DNA from: Tannerella sp.
GTDB taxonomy: Bacteria > Bacteroidota > Bacteroidia > Bacteroidales > Tannerellaceae
Assembly (NCBI GenBank): GCA_031267485.1
Contig: JAIRYY010000249.1
Location: 1-14,790 of the forward strand
Direction of reading: 5' to 3'
Length of the DNA stretch: 14,790 bases
The notes beneath the pieces were generated by a model that was given only the letters and a program-made list of their open reading frames with translations, was not told the origin of the DNA and made no database searches. The translations under genes and the position numbers were made by a program. How positions within the stretch are numbered: the stretch's first letter is position 1; every line of letters begins with the position of its first letter. Shown here piece by piece: positions 8,529 to 14,639 of this stretch.

Positions 8529-9782
8529 ATGAGAATACTGAGCACTTTTTTTACCTGTTGTGGTTTTATAATAGGAGTCCATGCAAATGTTGCGGGACAG
8601 GACAAATCTCAGGATGGAGCGCCGGCGAATGAACGCCTGGACAGACAGATATCCGAGCTTATGGCTAACCGTGTATCCGCGACAAAGATTGCATCCGACG
8701 AGCTGGCTGTTGCCCGATTAGACGAATTTAACGGACTTATGGCGGCGGAAAACCTGATGTTCCCTGCCGATGAGTTATATAATTCCAACTGGGATACGGT
8801 ACATGTGAATCCCTTTTTAAATGCGCGGATAGATTTCCCCGATTCATACAGTATCAACTGTGCTTCTTTCACAATGCCGATTGACAACGAAACCGTAAAA
8901 GTCAACTCAAAATACGGGCCGCGCCGCCGCCGGATGCATCGCGGCATTGACCTGGACCTGCAGGTCGGAGATACCGTTCGCGCCGCATTCGACGGGAAAG
9001 TAAGGATTAAGAGTTTTGAGCGGAGAGGCTACGGTTATTATCTTGTTTTGCGCCATCCCAACGGGCTTGAAACCGTTTACGGCCATTTGTCCAAATTCCT
9101 GGCGCGCGAAAACCAGATTGTGCGTGCAGGCGAAGCTATCGCGCTGGGAGGGAGCACCGGACGCTCATCCGGAGCGCATCTCCATTTTGAAACCCGCTTC
9201 CTCGGCAAAGATATTGACCCGGCGGAGATTATTGATTTTGAGAACAAAACGCCCTATAAGGACGACTACGTATTCCACAACATAAAGATAAACGGCCGGA
9301 AAAGCAATATCTACTCCACATCGGCGGACGCTCTGGCGGTACACCGGGTCAGGCAGGGCGAAACACTGAGCCATATAGCCCGCAGGTACGGCACAAGTGT
9401 CGCGGAATTATGCCGCCTCAACGGGATTACGCAAACCTCAAAGCTTTCAATCGGGCAGGCCATACAGTTCCGCGCCAGGCAAGTGACCGTGGAAGCTTCG
9501 CGGGATGCCATTCAAAATACTCAACCGGCAAAACAGGAATCCGTGCAAAAACCGCAGACGCCGGCAGCCAAAGCCACCCCTTCCACGGATAAAAAAATAG
9601 AAGTCCCCATTCAGACGCCGCCGGAGGGAGACGAAGAAACCGTCTATCACACAATCAAATCGGGAGACACGTTATACCTGCTGTCCAGAAGATATGGCGT
9701 AAGCATTGAAAAAATATGCGAACTGAACGGCATAACCCGGAACACGATAATGAAAATAGGCCAAAAGATTCGTTGTTCGTAA
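8529..9782 (+). CDS. Exported M23 metallopeptidase with two LysM domains
   Basis: This is a probable cell-wall endopeptidase that cuts peptidoglycan cross-links in the periplasm and is tethered to the wall by LysM domains. The 417-residue protein starts with a signal peptide (about 1-19, cleavage near VHA). A helical, charged stretch follows at about 30-75. The M23 (LytM-type) domain spans about 120-235. Its zinc and catalytic residues are all present: H137 and D141 (HRGID), H186 (YGHLS), and H217/H219 in HLHFE. Two LysM domains lie at about 271-314 and 373-416, each with the G-(E/D)-TL and RYG signature. They are joined by a Pro/Lys/Gln-rich linker (about 320-370). With all active residues intact it should be an enzyme rather than a degenerate LytM activator. 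It is the first gene after the promoter at 8381-8412 and lies 19 nt before the DUF1599 gene. The exact substrate cannot be told from sequence. Confidence 0.92.
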   Translation: MRILSTFFTCCGFIIGVHANVAGQDKSQDGAPANERLDRQISELMANRVSATKIASDELAVARLDEFNGLMAAENLMFPADELYNSNWDTVHVNPFLNARIDFPDSYSINCASFTMPIDNETVKVNSKYGPRRRRMHRGIDLDLQVGDTVRAAFDGKVRIKSFERRGYGYYLVLRHPNGLETVYGHLSKFLARENQIVRAGEAIALGGSTGRSSGAHLHFETRFLGKDIDPAEIIDFENKTPYKDDYVFHNIKINGRKSNIYSTSADALAVHRVRQGETLSHIARRYGTSVAELCRLNGITQTSKLSIGQAIQFRARQVTVEASRDAIQNTQPAKQESVQKPQTPAAKATPSTDKKIEVPIQTPPEGDEETVYHTIKSGDTLYLLSRRYGVSIEKICELNGITRNTIMKIGQKIRCS

Positions 9783-9801
9783 ACCGTTTATATTGATAAT
9801 C

Positions 9802-10359
9802 ATGGCAGATACGAAAGAACAATTTGAGGCGGTCATCAGGCTGTGTCGCGAAATCTTCGAGAAAAAACTTGATGATTATGGCCCGTCCTGGCGTATCATG
9901 CGCCCCGAATCCATTACAGACCAGATTCTTATCAAGGCGAAACGGATTAGAAGCCTTGAGGTAAAAAAGGAATCCAGAATCGGTGAAGGTATAAAACCCG
10001 AATTTATCGGGATCGTGAATTATGGCATCATCGGACTTATACAGCTGGAACTTGGCTTTTCGGACAGCGTGGATATCACGGCCGCCAGGGCTATCGAGCT
10101 GTACGACAGGCATATAACCGAAACAAAAGAGCTTATGTATGCGAAAAACCATGACTACGACGAGGCGTGGCGACTGATGCGGATAAGTTCGTATACGGAC
10201 CTGATACTGACGAAACTGAATCGCGTGAAAGAAATTGAAAACAACGCCGGCAGAGTGGTTATTTCCGAAGGCATTGACGCCAACTACAGGGATATGGCCA
10301 ATTATGCCCTGTTCGGATTAATCAAACTGGTTTACGGGCAGGAACCAACTCCTTTATGA
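9802..10359 (+). CDS. DUF1599 protein with two repeats
   Basis: The protein has 185 residues from the ATG at 9802. A TTG at 9793 would add three residues (MII) and is less likely. It contains two copies of the DUF1599 unit (PF07659). Copy one has a KKLDDYGPSWRIMR block, ITDQIL(I/L)KxxRIR and a closing GIVNYGIIGLIQLELG. Copy two repeats these as KNHDYDEAWRLMR, YTDLILTKLNRVK and DMANYALFGLIKLVYG. The shared core is K-x(2-3)-D-Y-x(3)-W-R-x-M-R. It has no signal peptide or membrane segment, so it is probably cytoplasmic. I recall the family being named as a nucleotide-modification associated domain because single-copy relatives occur in phages with modified DNA; its biochemical role is not established. 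The stop overlaps the next start (ATGA at 10356-10359), implying translational coupling to the BT_3928-type gene. Confidence 0.88.
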   Translation: MADTKEQFEAVIRLCREIFEKKLDDYGPSWRIMRPESITDQILIKAKRIRSLEVKKESRIGEGIKPEFIGIVNYGIIGLIQLELGFSDSVDITAARAIELYDRHITETKELMYAKNHDYDEAWRLMRISSYTDLILTKLNRVKEIENNAGRVVISEGIDANYRDMANYALFGLIKLVYGQEPTPL

Positions 10360-11630
10360 AATCTGTGGACGGCCGAAAAATTATCACTGAAATATGCCGC
10401 GTGGCGCTTGGAGCCACCTTTATATTTTCGGGAACGGTGAAAGCGATTGACCCGGTGGGGGGCGGTATAAAGATTGAAGATTATTTCGGCGCTTTCGGCC
10501 TCACCGCCCTTAATCCGGCGGCGATACTCATCTCCGTCAACCTGTCCGCTTTCGAGTTCATGCTGGGGCTGTGCATGCTCATGGCCGTTTATCGCAAGCT
10601 GACAACGATGTGCATGCTCGCGTTCATGTCGTTCATGACCCTGCTCACCTTATACCTTGCCATATTCAACCCCGTACACGACTGCGGATGTTTCGGCGAT
10701 GCCTTTATCATAACGAACTGGCAGACCTTTTTCAAGAATTTACTCTTCCTCCTTCCCGCTTCCGTCGTGACGTATGCCTATCATAAGCGGATGACGCTGG
10801 CATACACGTATAAAGTCTACTGGTTTGTCGTTCTTTTCGCCTATGTTTTTCCCGTATGGTTCTCTTACTATAATTACAGCCATTTGCCGATTGAAGATTT
10901 CCGGCCTTACAAAACAGGGGCGAATATTCCCGAACTCATGTCGTTCCCCGAAGATGCCAGACAGGACGAATATGAATATATCTACGAAAAAAACGGAGAG
11001 AAAAAATCGTTTACGCCCGAAACGTCTCCCGCCGGTGATTCCACCTGGACTTATGTTGAATCCCGGCTTGTCAGGCCGGGATATGTTCCGCCCATAACAT
11101 CGTTCGAAATATACGGCAATACCGGCGATAACATTGCAGAAGAGATACTAGCGGAAGAAAACGGCGTCTTCCTCCTCATCTCCCATAAAACCGAGAAGGC
11201 CAGCGATAAAAAGACGGATGAGATAAACAATATTTACGATTATGCGCAGGAGCATAACCTCCCGTTCTATTGCGTTACCAGTTCCGCGGAAGAAGACATC
11301 AAGGCGTGGATAAACGATACCGGCGCCGAATATCCGTTCCTGACGGCCGACGACGTGACGCTGAAAACGATGATTCGCTCGAATCCGGGGCTTGTGCTGA
11401 TGAAATCCGGCACGATTCTCAAGAAATGGCACTATCGAGATATACCCTCCGAAGATGAGGCAAACGACGTAATAGAGAGGCTTCTCCGTTATCCGGACGA
11501 AAAACCGGGAAAAGAAAATTCTCCCTGGATATGGATAATAGGGTGTTTTACATTACCTTTGCTGCTCGTTTGGATATATGACCGTCTGCGAAACCGGAGA
11601 AAGGCGGAGGCGGAAAAAGACAAAGGATAA
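10356..11630 (+). CDS. BT_3928-type membrane protein: DoxX/MauE-like part plus soluble domain
   Basis: The 424-residue inner-membrane protein resembles the Bacteroidales BT_3928 family. Hydrophobic segments lie at about 11-29, 53-78, 85-104, 126-142 and 153-171, forming a DoxX/MauE-like four-to-five helix bundle. The segment HDCGCFGD (108-115) is the Cys-x-Cys signature seen in MauE-type proteins, which are linked to thiol redox and periplasmic disulfide handling. A soluble region at about 175-385 includes a thioredoxin-like stretch (about 255-378: FLLISHK, FYCVTSS, PGLVLMKSG, then a terminal helix). It has no CxxC, so it would not be a classical thioredoxin. A last helix at about 390-408 is followed by a basic tail (RNRRKAEAEKDKG), which suggests a cytoplasmic C-terminus. 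The start overlaps the DUF1599 stop by four bases, and tpiA begins 24 nt downstream. The family name is fairly sure; the function is inferred only from the MauE likeness. Confidence 0.85.
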   Translation: MKSVDGRKIITEICRVALGATFIFSGTVKAIDPVGGGIKIEDYFGAFGLTALNPAAILISVNLSAFEFMLGLCMLMAVYRKLTTMCMLAFMSFMTLLTLYLAIFNPVHDCGCFGDAFIITNWQTFFKNLLFLLPASVVTYAYHKRMTLAYTYKVYWFVVLFAYVFPVWFSYYNYSHLPIEDFRPYKTGANIPELMSFPEDARQDEYEYIYEKNGEKKSFTPETSPAGDSTWTYVESRLVRPGYVPPITSFEIYGNTGDNIAEEILAEENGVFLLISHKTEKASDKKTDEINNIYDYAQEHNLPFYCVTSSAEEDIKAWINDTGAEYPFLTADDVTLKTMIRSNPGLVLMKSGTILKKWHYRDIPSEDEANDVIERLLRYPDEKPGKENSPWIWIIGCFTLPLLLVWIYDRLRNRRKAEAEKDKG

Positions 11631-11654
11631 TTACTTTTTAAAATATTTAATAAA

Positions 11655-12416
11655 ATGAGAAAGAATATTGTAGCAGGAAACTGGAAAATGAACACCACGC
11701 TTGCCGAAGGGATAGCGCTTGCCGAAGGGTTGAACAAAGCATTGACGGGTAAAACGACGAACTGTGAGGTTGTCATAGGAACGCCTTTTACACATCTTGC
11801 AAGCATAGTCCGGATAATCGACGCGAATAAAATCGGCGTGGCTGCCGAAAACTGTGCGGACAAGGCAAAAGGCGCATACACCGGTGAGGTATCCGCAGCG
11901 ATGATAGCTTCCACGGGCGCCGGATACGTCATCTTGGGCCACTCCGAACGCCGCGCTTACTATCACGAAACGCCTGAAATATTAAAGGAAAAAGTTATAC
12001 TGGCGCTGGCAAACAGTCTCACGCCCATTTTTTGCATAGGCGAAGTACTGGAAGAACGTGAAGCCGGCAAACATTTTGAAGTTGTTGACGGGCAAATAAA
12101 AGCGTCCCTTTTTGACCTGTCTGCCGAAGATTTCGGCAAACTGATTCTGGCATACGAACCCGTATGGGCCATTGGAACCGGCAAAACGGCAACCGCGGCG
12201 CAGGCGCAGGAAATACACGCCCATATCCGTCAAACAGTTGCGGCAAAATACGGCAAAAATGTGGCAGACGGGACTTCCATTCTGTACGGCGGAAGCTGTA
12301 ACGCCGATAATGCGCGTGAATTGTTTTCAAACCCCGATGTGGACGGCGGACTTATCGGCGGCGCGTCGCTGAGCGTGGAAAAATTCATGCCGATAATCGA
12401 AGCTTTTGATAAATAA
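11655..12416 (+). CDS. tpiA: Triosephosphate isomerase
   Basis: The enzyme interconverts dihydroxyacetone phosphate and glyceraldehyde 3-phosphate in glycolysis and gluconeogenesis, acting as a cytoplasmic TIM-barrel dimer. At 253 residues it has the normal length. Catalytic residues are visible: N9 and K11 in AGNWKMN, H96 in ILGHSERR, and E168 in [15 protein letters not shown]. That last block also contains the flexible loop 6 (about 169-178). The phosphate-binding GGS is at 212-214 and the GG pair at 231-232. The start at 11655 gives the standard [14 protein letters not shown]-terminus. It follows the BT_3928-type gene after 24 nt, probably in the same transcript, and a strong terminator follows it. 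Confidence 0.97.
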   Translation: MRKNIVAGNWKMNTTLAEGIALAEGLNKALTGKTTNCEVVIGTPFTHLASIVRIIDANKIGVAAENCADKAKGAYTGEVSAAMIASTGAGYVILGHSERRAYYHETPEILKEKVILALANSLTPIFCIGEVLEEREAGKHFEVVDGQIKASLFDLSAEDFGKLILAYEPVWAIGTGKTATAAQAQEIHAHIRQTVAAKYGKNVADGTSILYGGSCNADNARELFSNPDVDGGLIGGASLSVEKFMPIIEAFDK

Positions 12417-12428
12417 AGACATGGTATC

Positions 12429-12464
12429 CTGCCCTCCGGTATCGTCCTGCGGGGGCAGTTTTTT
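12429..12464 (+). terminator. Strong intrinsic terminator after tpiA
   Basis: CTGCCCTC (12429-12436) pairs with GGGGGCAG (12451-12458): eight pairs including one T-G wobble, with a 14-nt loop. Six T residues follow directly (12459-12464). It lies 12 nt after the tpiA stop and only 24 nt before the SPOR gene start, so it should end or attenuate the upstream transcript. Confidence 0.85.
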
Positions 12465-12487
12465 CTTATTTGCATAACTATATATTG

Positions 12488-12991
12488 ATGATACACAGAC
12501 TTCTTTCCATCCTGTTTCTCACATCCGTAACAATGATATCCGGAAGCCTTTCATTATGCGCGCAATCCCCGTATTTCTCAATTTTCGACTCATTTGAACG
12601 CCCCCCGAAACCCGGAGAAGGAACGGTAATCATACATCAGTCCGAATCCCTGAAACAGCTTGTGGGCACGTGCATAGACAGCGAAAACATAGATGTGGTG
12701 AACGGGAAAACCTATCTGGTCACGCGGGGATTTCGCGTGCAGGTATATTCCGGCAACAATCAGCGGACATCAAAAGAAGAAGCCCTCAATAAACAGGTGC
12801 GGATAAAGGAATTATATCCCGACGTGGAGGCTTATGTGACTTATAAGGCGCCTTTTTGGATACTTCACGTGGGCGATTTTCGTTCCTTTGAAGAGGCATC
12901 GTACCTGCACCGCAGCCTGCGGGAGGCTTTTCCGCAAATCAAAAACGAAATAAAAATTGTTGAAGATGATATCCGTCTGCCCTTAAATTAA
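12488..12991 (+). CDS. Exported SPOR-domain protein
   Basis: SPOR domains bind peptidoglycan strands stripped of stem peptides, often at division sites. The protein has 167 residues from the ATG at 12488. An in-frame TTG at 12470 lies almost on the terminator U-tract and would add six polar residues ahead of the signal peptide, so it is not preferred. A signal peptide covers about 1-25 (hydrophobic [12 protein letters not shown] core, cleavage near LCA). A Pro-rich spacer (about 38-45) follows. The SPOR domain runs from about 79 to 156 and starts with GFRVQVYSG; the second half contains FWILHVGDF and a helix, [11 protein letters not shown]. It lies between the terminator after tpiA and folE (11 nt downstream). 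I could not find a convincing promoter of its own, so it may depend on read-through. Confidence 0.88.
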   Translation: MIHRLLSILFLTSVTMISGSLSLCAQSPYFSIFDSFERPPKPGEGTVIIHQSESLKQLVGTCIDSENIDVVNGKTYLVTRGFRVQVYSGNNQRTSKEEALNKQVRIKELYPDVEAYVTYKAPFWILHVGDFRSFEEASYLHRSLREAFPQIKNEIKIVEDDIRLPLN

Positions 12992-13002
12992 ATAATGTAT
13001 AC

Positions 13003-13581
13003 ATGAAAATGCATGAGTCACCGGAAATCACACAGATGCTGTCCGGACATTACCGGGAAATAATCCGTTTGCTGGGGGAAAATCCCGACCGTGAAGGCCT
13101 GAAAAAATCCCCCGAACGGGTAGCGAAAGCCATGCAGTTCATGCTGCAGGGATACGACGAAGACCCGGTGGAAGTTCTCAAATCGGCCATGTTCCTCGAG
13201 GAAGACTATAAACAGATGGTCATCGTGAAAGATATTGATTTCTTTTCGCTCTGCGAACATCACATGCTGCCGTTTTTCGGCAAGGTGCACGCCGCCTACA
13301 TCCCGCGCAAATACATCACCGGCCTGAGCAAAATCCCGCGCGTCGTGGATATCTTCGCGCGCAGGTTGCAGATTCAGGAACGGATGACACTGCAAATCAA
13401 GGAATGTATTCAGCAGACGCTGAACCCCCTGGGCGTAATGATTGTTATCGAAGCACAGCACATGTGCATGCAGATGCGCGGCGTGGAAAAACAAAATTCC
13501 CTGACAACCACTTCGGACTTCACCGGCTCTTTCCAGCAGGCAAAAACGCGGGAAGAGTTTATGAAACTGATAAAAAAATAA
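13003..13581 (+). CDS. folE: GTP cyclohydrolase I
   Basis: The enzyme converts GTP to 7,8-dihydroneopterin triphosphate, the first step of tetrahydrofolate and related pterin synthesis. The 192-residue protein carries the FolE signature: C84, H86 and H87 in SLCEHHMLP, and C155 in [10 protein letters not shown]84, H87 and C155 should bind zinc, and H86 is the family's catalytic histidine. GLSKIPR (107-113), the QxRMT-like QERMT block (125-129) and [10 protein letters not shown] near the C-terminus are further family hallmarks. It is the zinc-dependent IA type. The first ATG at 13003 is chosen; a second ATG two codons later would give nearly the same protein. It follows the SPOR gene by 11 nt and probably shares its transcript. 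It converges with the minus-strand DUF5053 gene, separated by a hairpin. Confidence 0.96.
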   Translation: MKMHESPEITQMLSGHYREIIRLLGENPDREGLKKSPERVAKAMQFMLQGYDEDPVEVLKSAMFLEEDYKQMVIVKDIDFFSLCEHHMLPFFGKVHAAYIPRKYITGLSKIPRVVDIFARRLQIQERMTLQIKECIQQTLNPLGVMIVIEAQHMCMQMRGVEKQNSLTTTSDFTGSFQQAKTREEFMKLIKK

Positions 13582-13620
13582 CTCCGCACTTTCCCCTGAA
13601 ATCTTTTAGAGAGGGCGGGG
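13582..13620 (-). terminator. Hairpin between convergent folE and DUF5053 genes
   Basis: CTCCGC (13582-13587) pairs with GCGGGG (13615-13620), and inside it CCT (13595-13597) pairs with AGG (13612-13614). On the minus strand the hairpin is followed by TTATTTTTTTA, made by the last codons of folE, which fits an intrinsic terminator for the DUF5053 unit despite one C-A mismatch. On the plus strand the same pair is a T-G wobble, but no good U-tract follows. It probably works mainly for the minus strand. Confidence 0.5.
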
Positions 13621-13631
13621 TTCGGCATTAA

Positions 13632-14021
13632 TTACAATGAAGCACTTAACGAGTTTAGTTTATTCGACAAGTCGCTGAGGGCAAACTTCATCGTTTCCAT
13701 TTCTTCCGGAGAAAAAGAAGCCGGCTTGCCGTTCACGATATTCCCGTTTATCCGTTGATACAACCATGCGTCTGTTTTATTGAAATAAGTTTTGGCAATA
13801 TGCGTTAACGATACGGCCGGTATGATATCTTTCATTTTTTGCCTTATTGCCAAGCGGGCAGCTCTTTCCGCAGTCTCTTTAGCCGATACGGCCATTGCTT
13901 CCGCGAATTTCTCCGAGTCACTATCAATCAATTCTTTCATTTGAATATCAATAGCATCGCGTTCCCTATCGCTTTTCGCATTGCAGAACGCCTCTTTTAA
14001 CCGATTAATTTTTTCTATCAT
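13632..14021 (-). CDS. DUF5053 family protein
   Basis: The 129-residue protein resembles the Bacteroidales family DUF5053, which has no assigned function. Residues 1-65 are charged and helical (KINRLKEAF, RERDAIDIQMKEL, then an Ala/Lys/Glu-rich helix), possibly a coiled coil. Residues 68-125 hold the conserved core: SLTHIAKTYFNKTDAWLYQR, then INGNIVNGKP and a helix starting SFSPEEMETM. This core looks to me like a helix-turn-helix: helix, short turn at NKTD, second helix LYQRING. A DNA-binding role is therefore possible but is only my inference. A GGAG lies 13 nt before the ATG, which is somewhat far. It is the second gene of a unit with the 54-residue ORF upstream (39-nt gap) under the promoter at 14253-14284. 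DUF5053 genes tend to occur in accessory DNA, as here. Confidence 0.8.
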   Translation of the reverse strand: MIEKINRLKEAFCNAKSDRERDAIDIQMKELIDSDSEKFAEAMAVSAKETAERAARLAIRQKMKDIIPAVSLTHIAKTYFNKTDAWLYQRINGNIVNGKPASFSPEEMETMKFALSDLSNKLNSLSASL

Positions 14022-14060
14022 AACTCTTTTTTCTCTCCTTCTTTATTCGGAAAAAATTGT

Positions 14061-14225
14061 TTAACATCCGATTTCCTTAAGCCTATCTGTGATTATTCCT
14101 ATTTGTTCATCAAAATAGGCTTTTATTCTCTCTGACCTTGAAGTTACTTCTTTGTAATAAGAAAGGAAAAATAAAAGTTCTTTTTCAAGGTGTTTCTTTT
14201 CTTTTTTCTCATCCCGACTCAACAT
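14061..14225 (-). CDS. Small hypothetical protein of 54 residues
   Basis: This short ORF reads MLSRDEKKEKKHLEKELLFF..., ending ...TDRLKEIGC, with TAA at 14061-14063. I recognise no family. The first 16 residues are almost all charged. The rest forms an amphipathic helical pattern (LLFFLSYYKEV, then RIKAYFDEQIGIITDRLKEI), suggesting a small helical or coiled-coil protein without signal peptide or membrane helix. Three points favour real coding: AAGGAG at 14233-14238 with a 7-nt spacer to the ATG, a near-perfect promoter 28 nt upstream, and co-orientation with DUF5053 39 nt downstream. The strong Shine-Dalgarno stands out against the other genes here. It could be a partner or regulator of the DUF5053 protein. 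Confidence 0.7.
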   Translation of the reverse strand: MLSRDEKKEKKHLEKELLFFLSYYKEVTSRSERIKAYFDEQIGIITDRLKEIGC

Positions 14226-14232
14226 CTTAAAT

Positions 14233-14238
14233 CTCCTT
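14233..14238 (-). promoter_or_regulatory. Strong Shine-Dalgarno of the 54-residue ORF
   Basis: AAGGAG on the minus strand lies 7 nt before the ATG at 14225. It is the clearest ribosome-binding site in the window and fixes the start of the small ORF. Confidence 0.75.
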
Positions 14239-14252
14239 TTTATTTAACGTCA

Positions 14253-14284
14253 CAAAGATAATAATATTTCTATTATTATTCAAA
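14253..14284 (-). promoter_or_regulatory. Near-perfect Bacteroidota promoter for the small ORF and DUF5053 unit
   Basis: On the minus strand TTTG (14284-14281) is followed after exactly 20 nt by TATCTTTG (14260-14253), a full match to -33 TTTG and -7 TAnnTTTG. The spacer is pure AT apart from one G and one C region base. Transcription would start around 14248, giving a leader of about 20-25 nt that contains the Shine-Dalgarno. Confidence 0.8.
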
Positions 14285-14384
14285 TTCTCCCAGACCCGGA
14301 CATGCCATAATTGTCGCGGCGCAAATTCGGAATTGACAACATCATGCACCCTCTCGTGTCCCCTCCGTACATGCATAATCAGGG
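14285..14384. other. Spacer between the toxin remnant and the DUF5053 promoter
   Basis: About 100 bases without a supported gene. The base composition is clearly richer in G+C than the AT-rich promoter next to it. A 49-residue minus-strand frame (14376 to 14227) runs through it, but it overlaps the promoter and its stop touches the Shine-Dalgarno of the small ORF, so I do not call it. ACCCT and AGGGT could form a weak stem with a long loop after the toxin stop. Confidence 0.5.
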
Positions 14385-14639
14385 TTATTCATAAACGCCT
14401 CTACGATGGTCAATCTTGACAACCTTAACTGTAAGTATTTTATCTTCAATTGTATAGATGATACGATAAATTCCCGTGCGGATGCGGTATGTATTCCTGA
14501 ATCCGGTTAATTTAATATAACCATACGGACGCGTTTTTTTTTGCCAGCATCCTGATACACGCCACAACAGAATCGTAATAAATGGAAGTTACCCGGCTTA
14601 ATTCCTTTTTGCCGACTTTGTCAATACAACGTCATACAT
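14385..14639 (-). pseudogene. RelE/ParE-family toxin gene with two compensating frameshifts
   Basis: RelE/ParE-family toxins act on ribosome-bound mRNA (RelE) or DNA gyrase (ParE). From the ATG at 14639 the frame reads MYDVVLTKSAKRN and then hits TAA. Adding one A to the A5 run at 14606-14610 opens the next stretch (ELSRVTSIYYDSVVACIRMLAKK). Removing one A from the A9 run at 14534-14542 joins it to RPYGYIKLTGFRNTYRIRTG, then YRIIYTI and the final KIDHRRGVYE. The repaired protein has 84 residues, the normal family length. The end carries family hallmarks: GYxKLxG, YRIRxGxYRIIY and HRRxVY. Start and stop lie in one frame, so the two indels cancel exactly. As sequenced it is broken; homopolymer sequencing errors or transcriptional slippage are alternatives. 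The start overlaps the antitoxin-like gene by 8 nt. RelE versus ParE activity cannot be told. Confidence 0.8.

Noticed and set aside
13018..13494. Minus-strand ORF of 158 residues opposite folE
   Set aside because: It lies entirely under an intact FolE with all active residues. Its His/Phe-rich composition is typical of antisense shadows.
14227..14376. Minus-strand ORF of 49 residues starting MHVRRGHERV
   Set aside because: It overlaps the strong promoter, and its stop lies just in front of the small ORF start. It has no ribosome-binding site, so it is more likely chance or part of a repeat.
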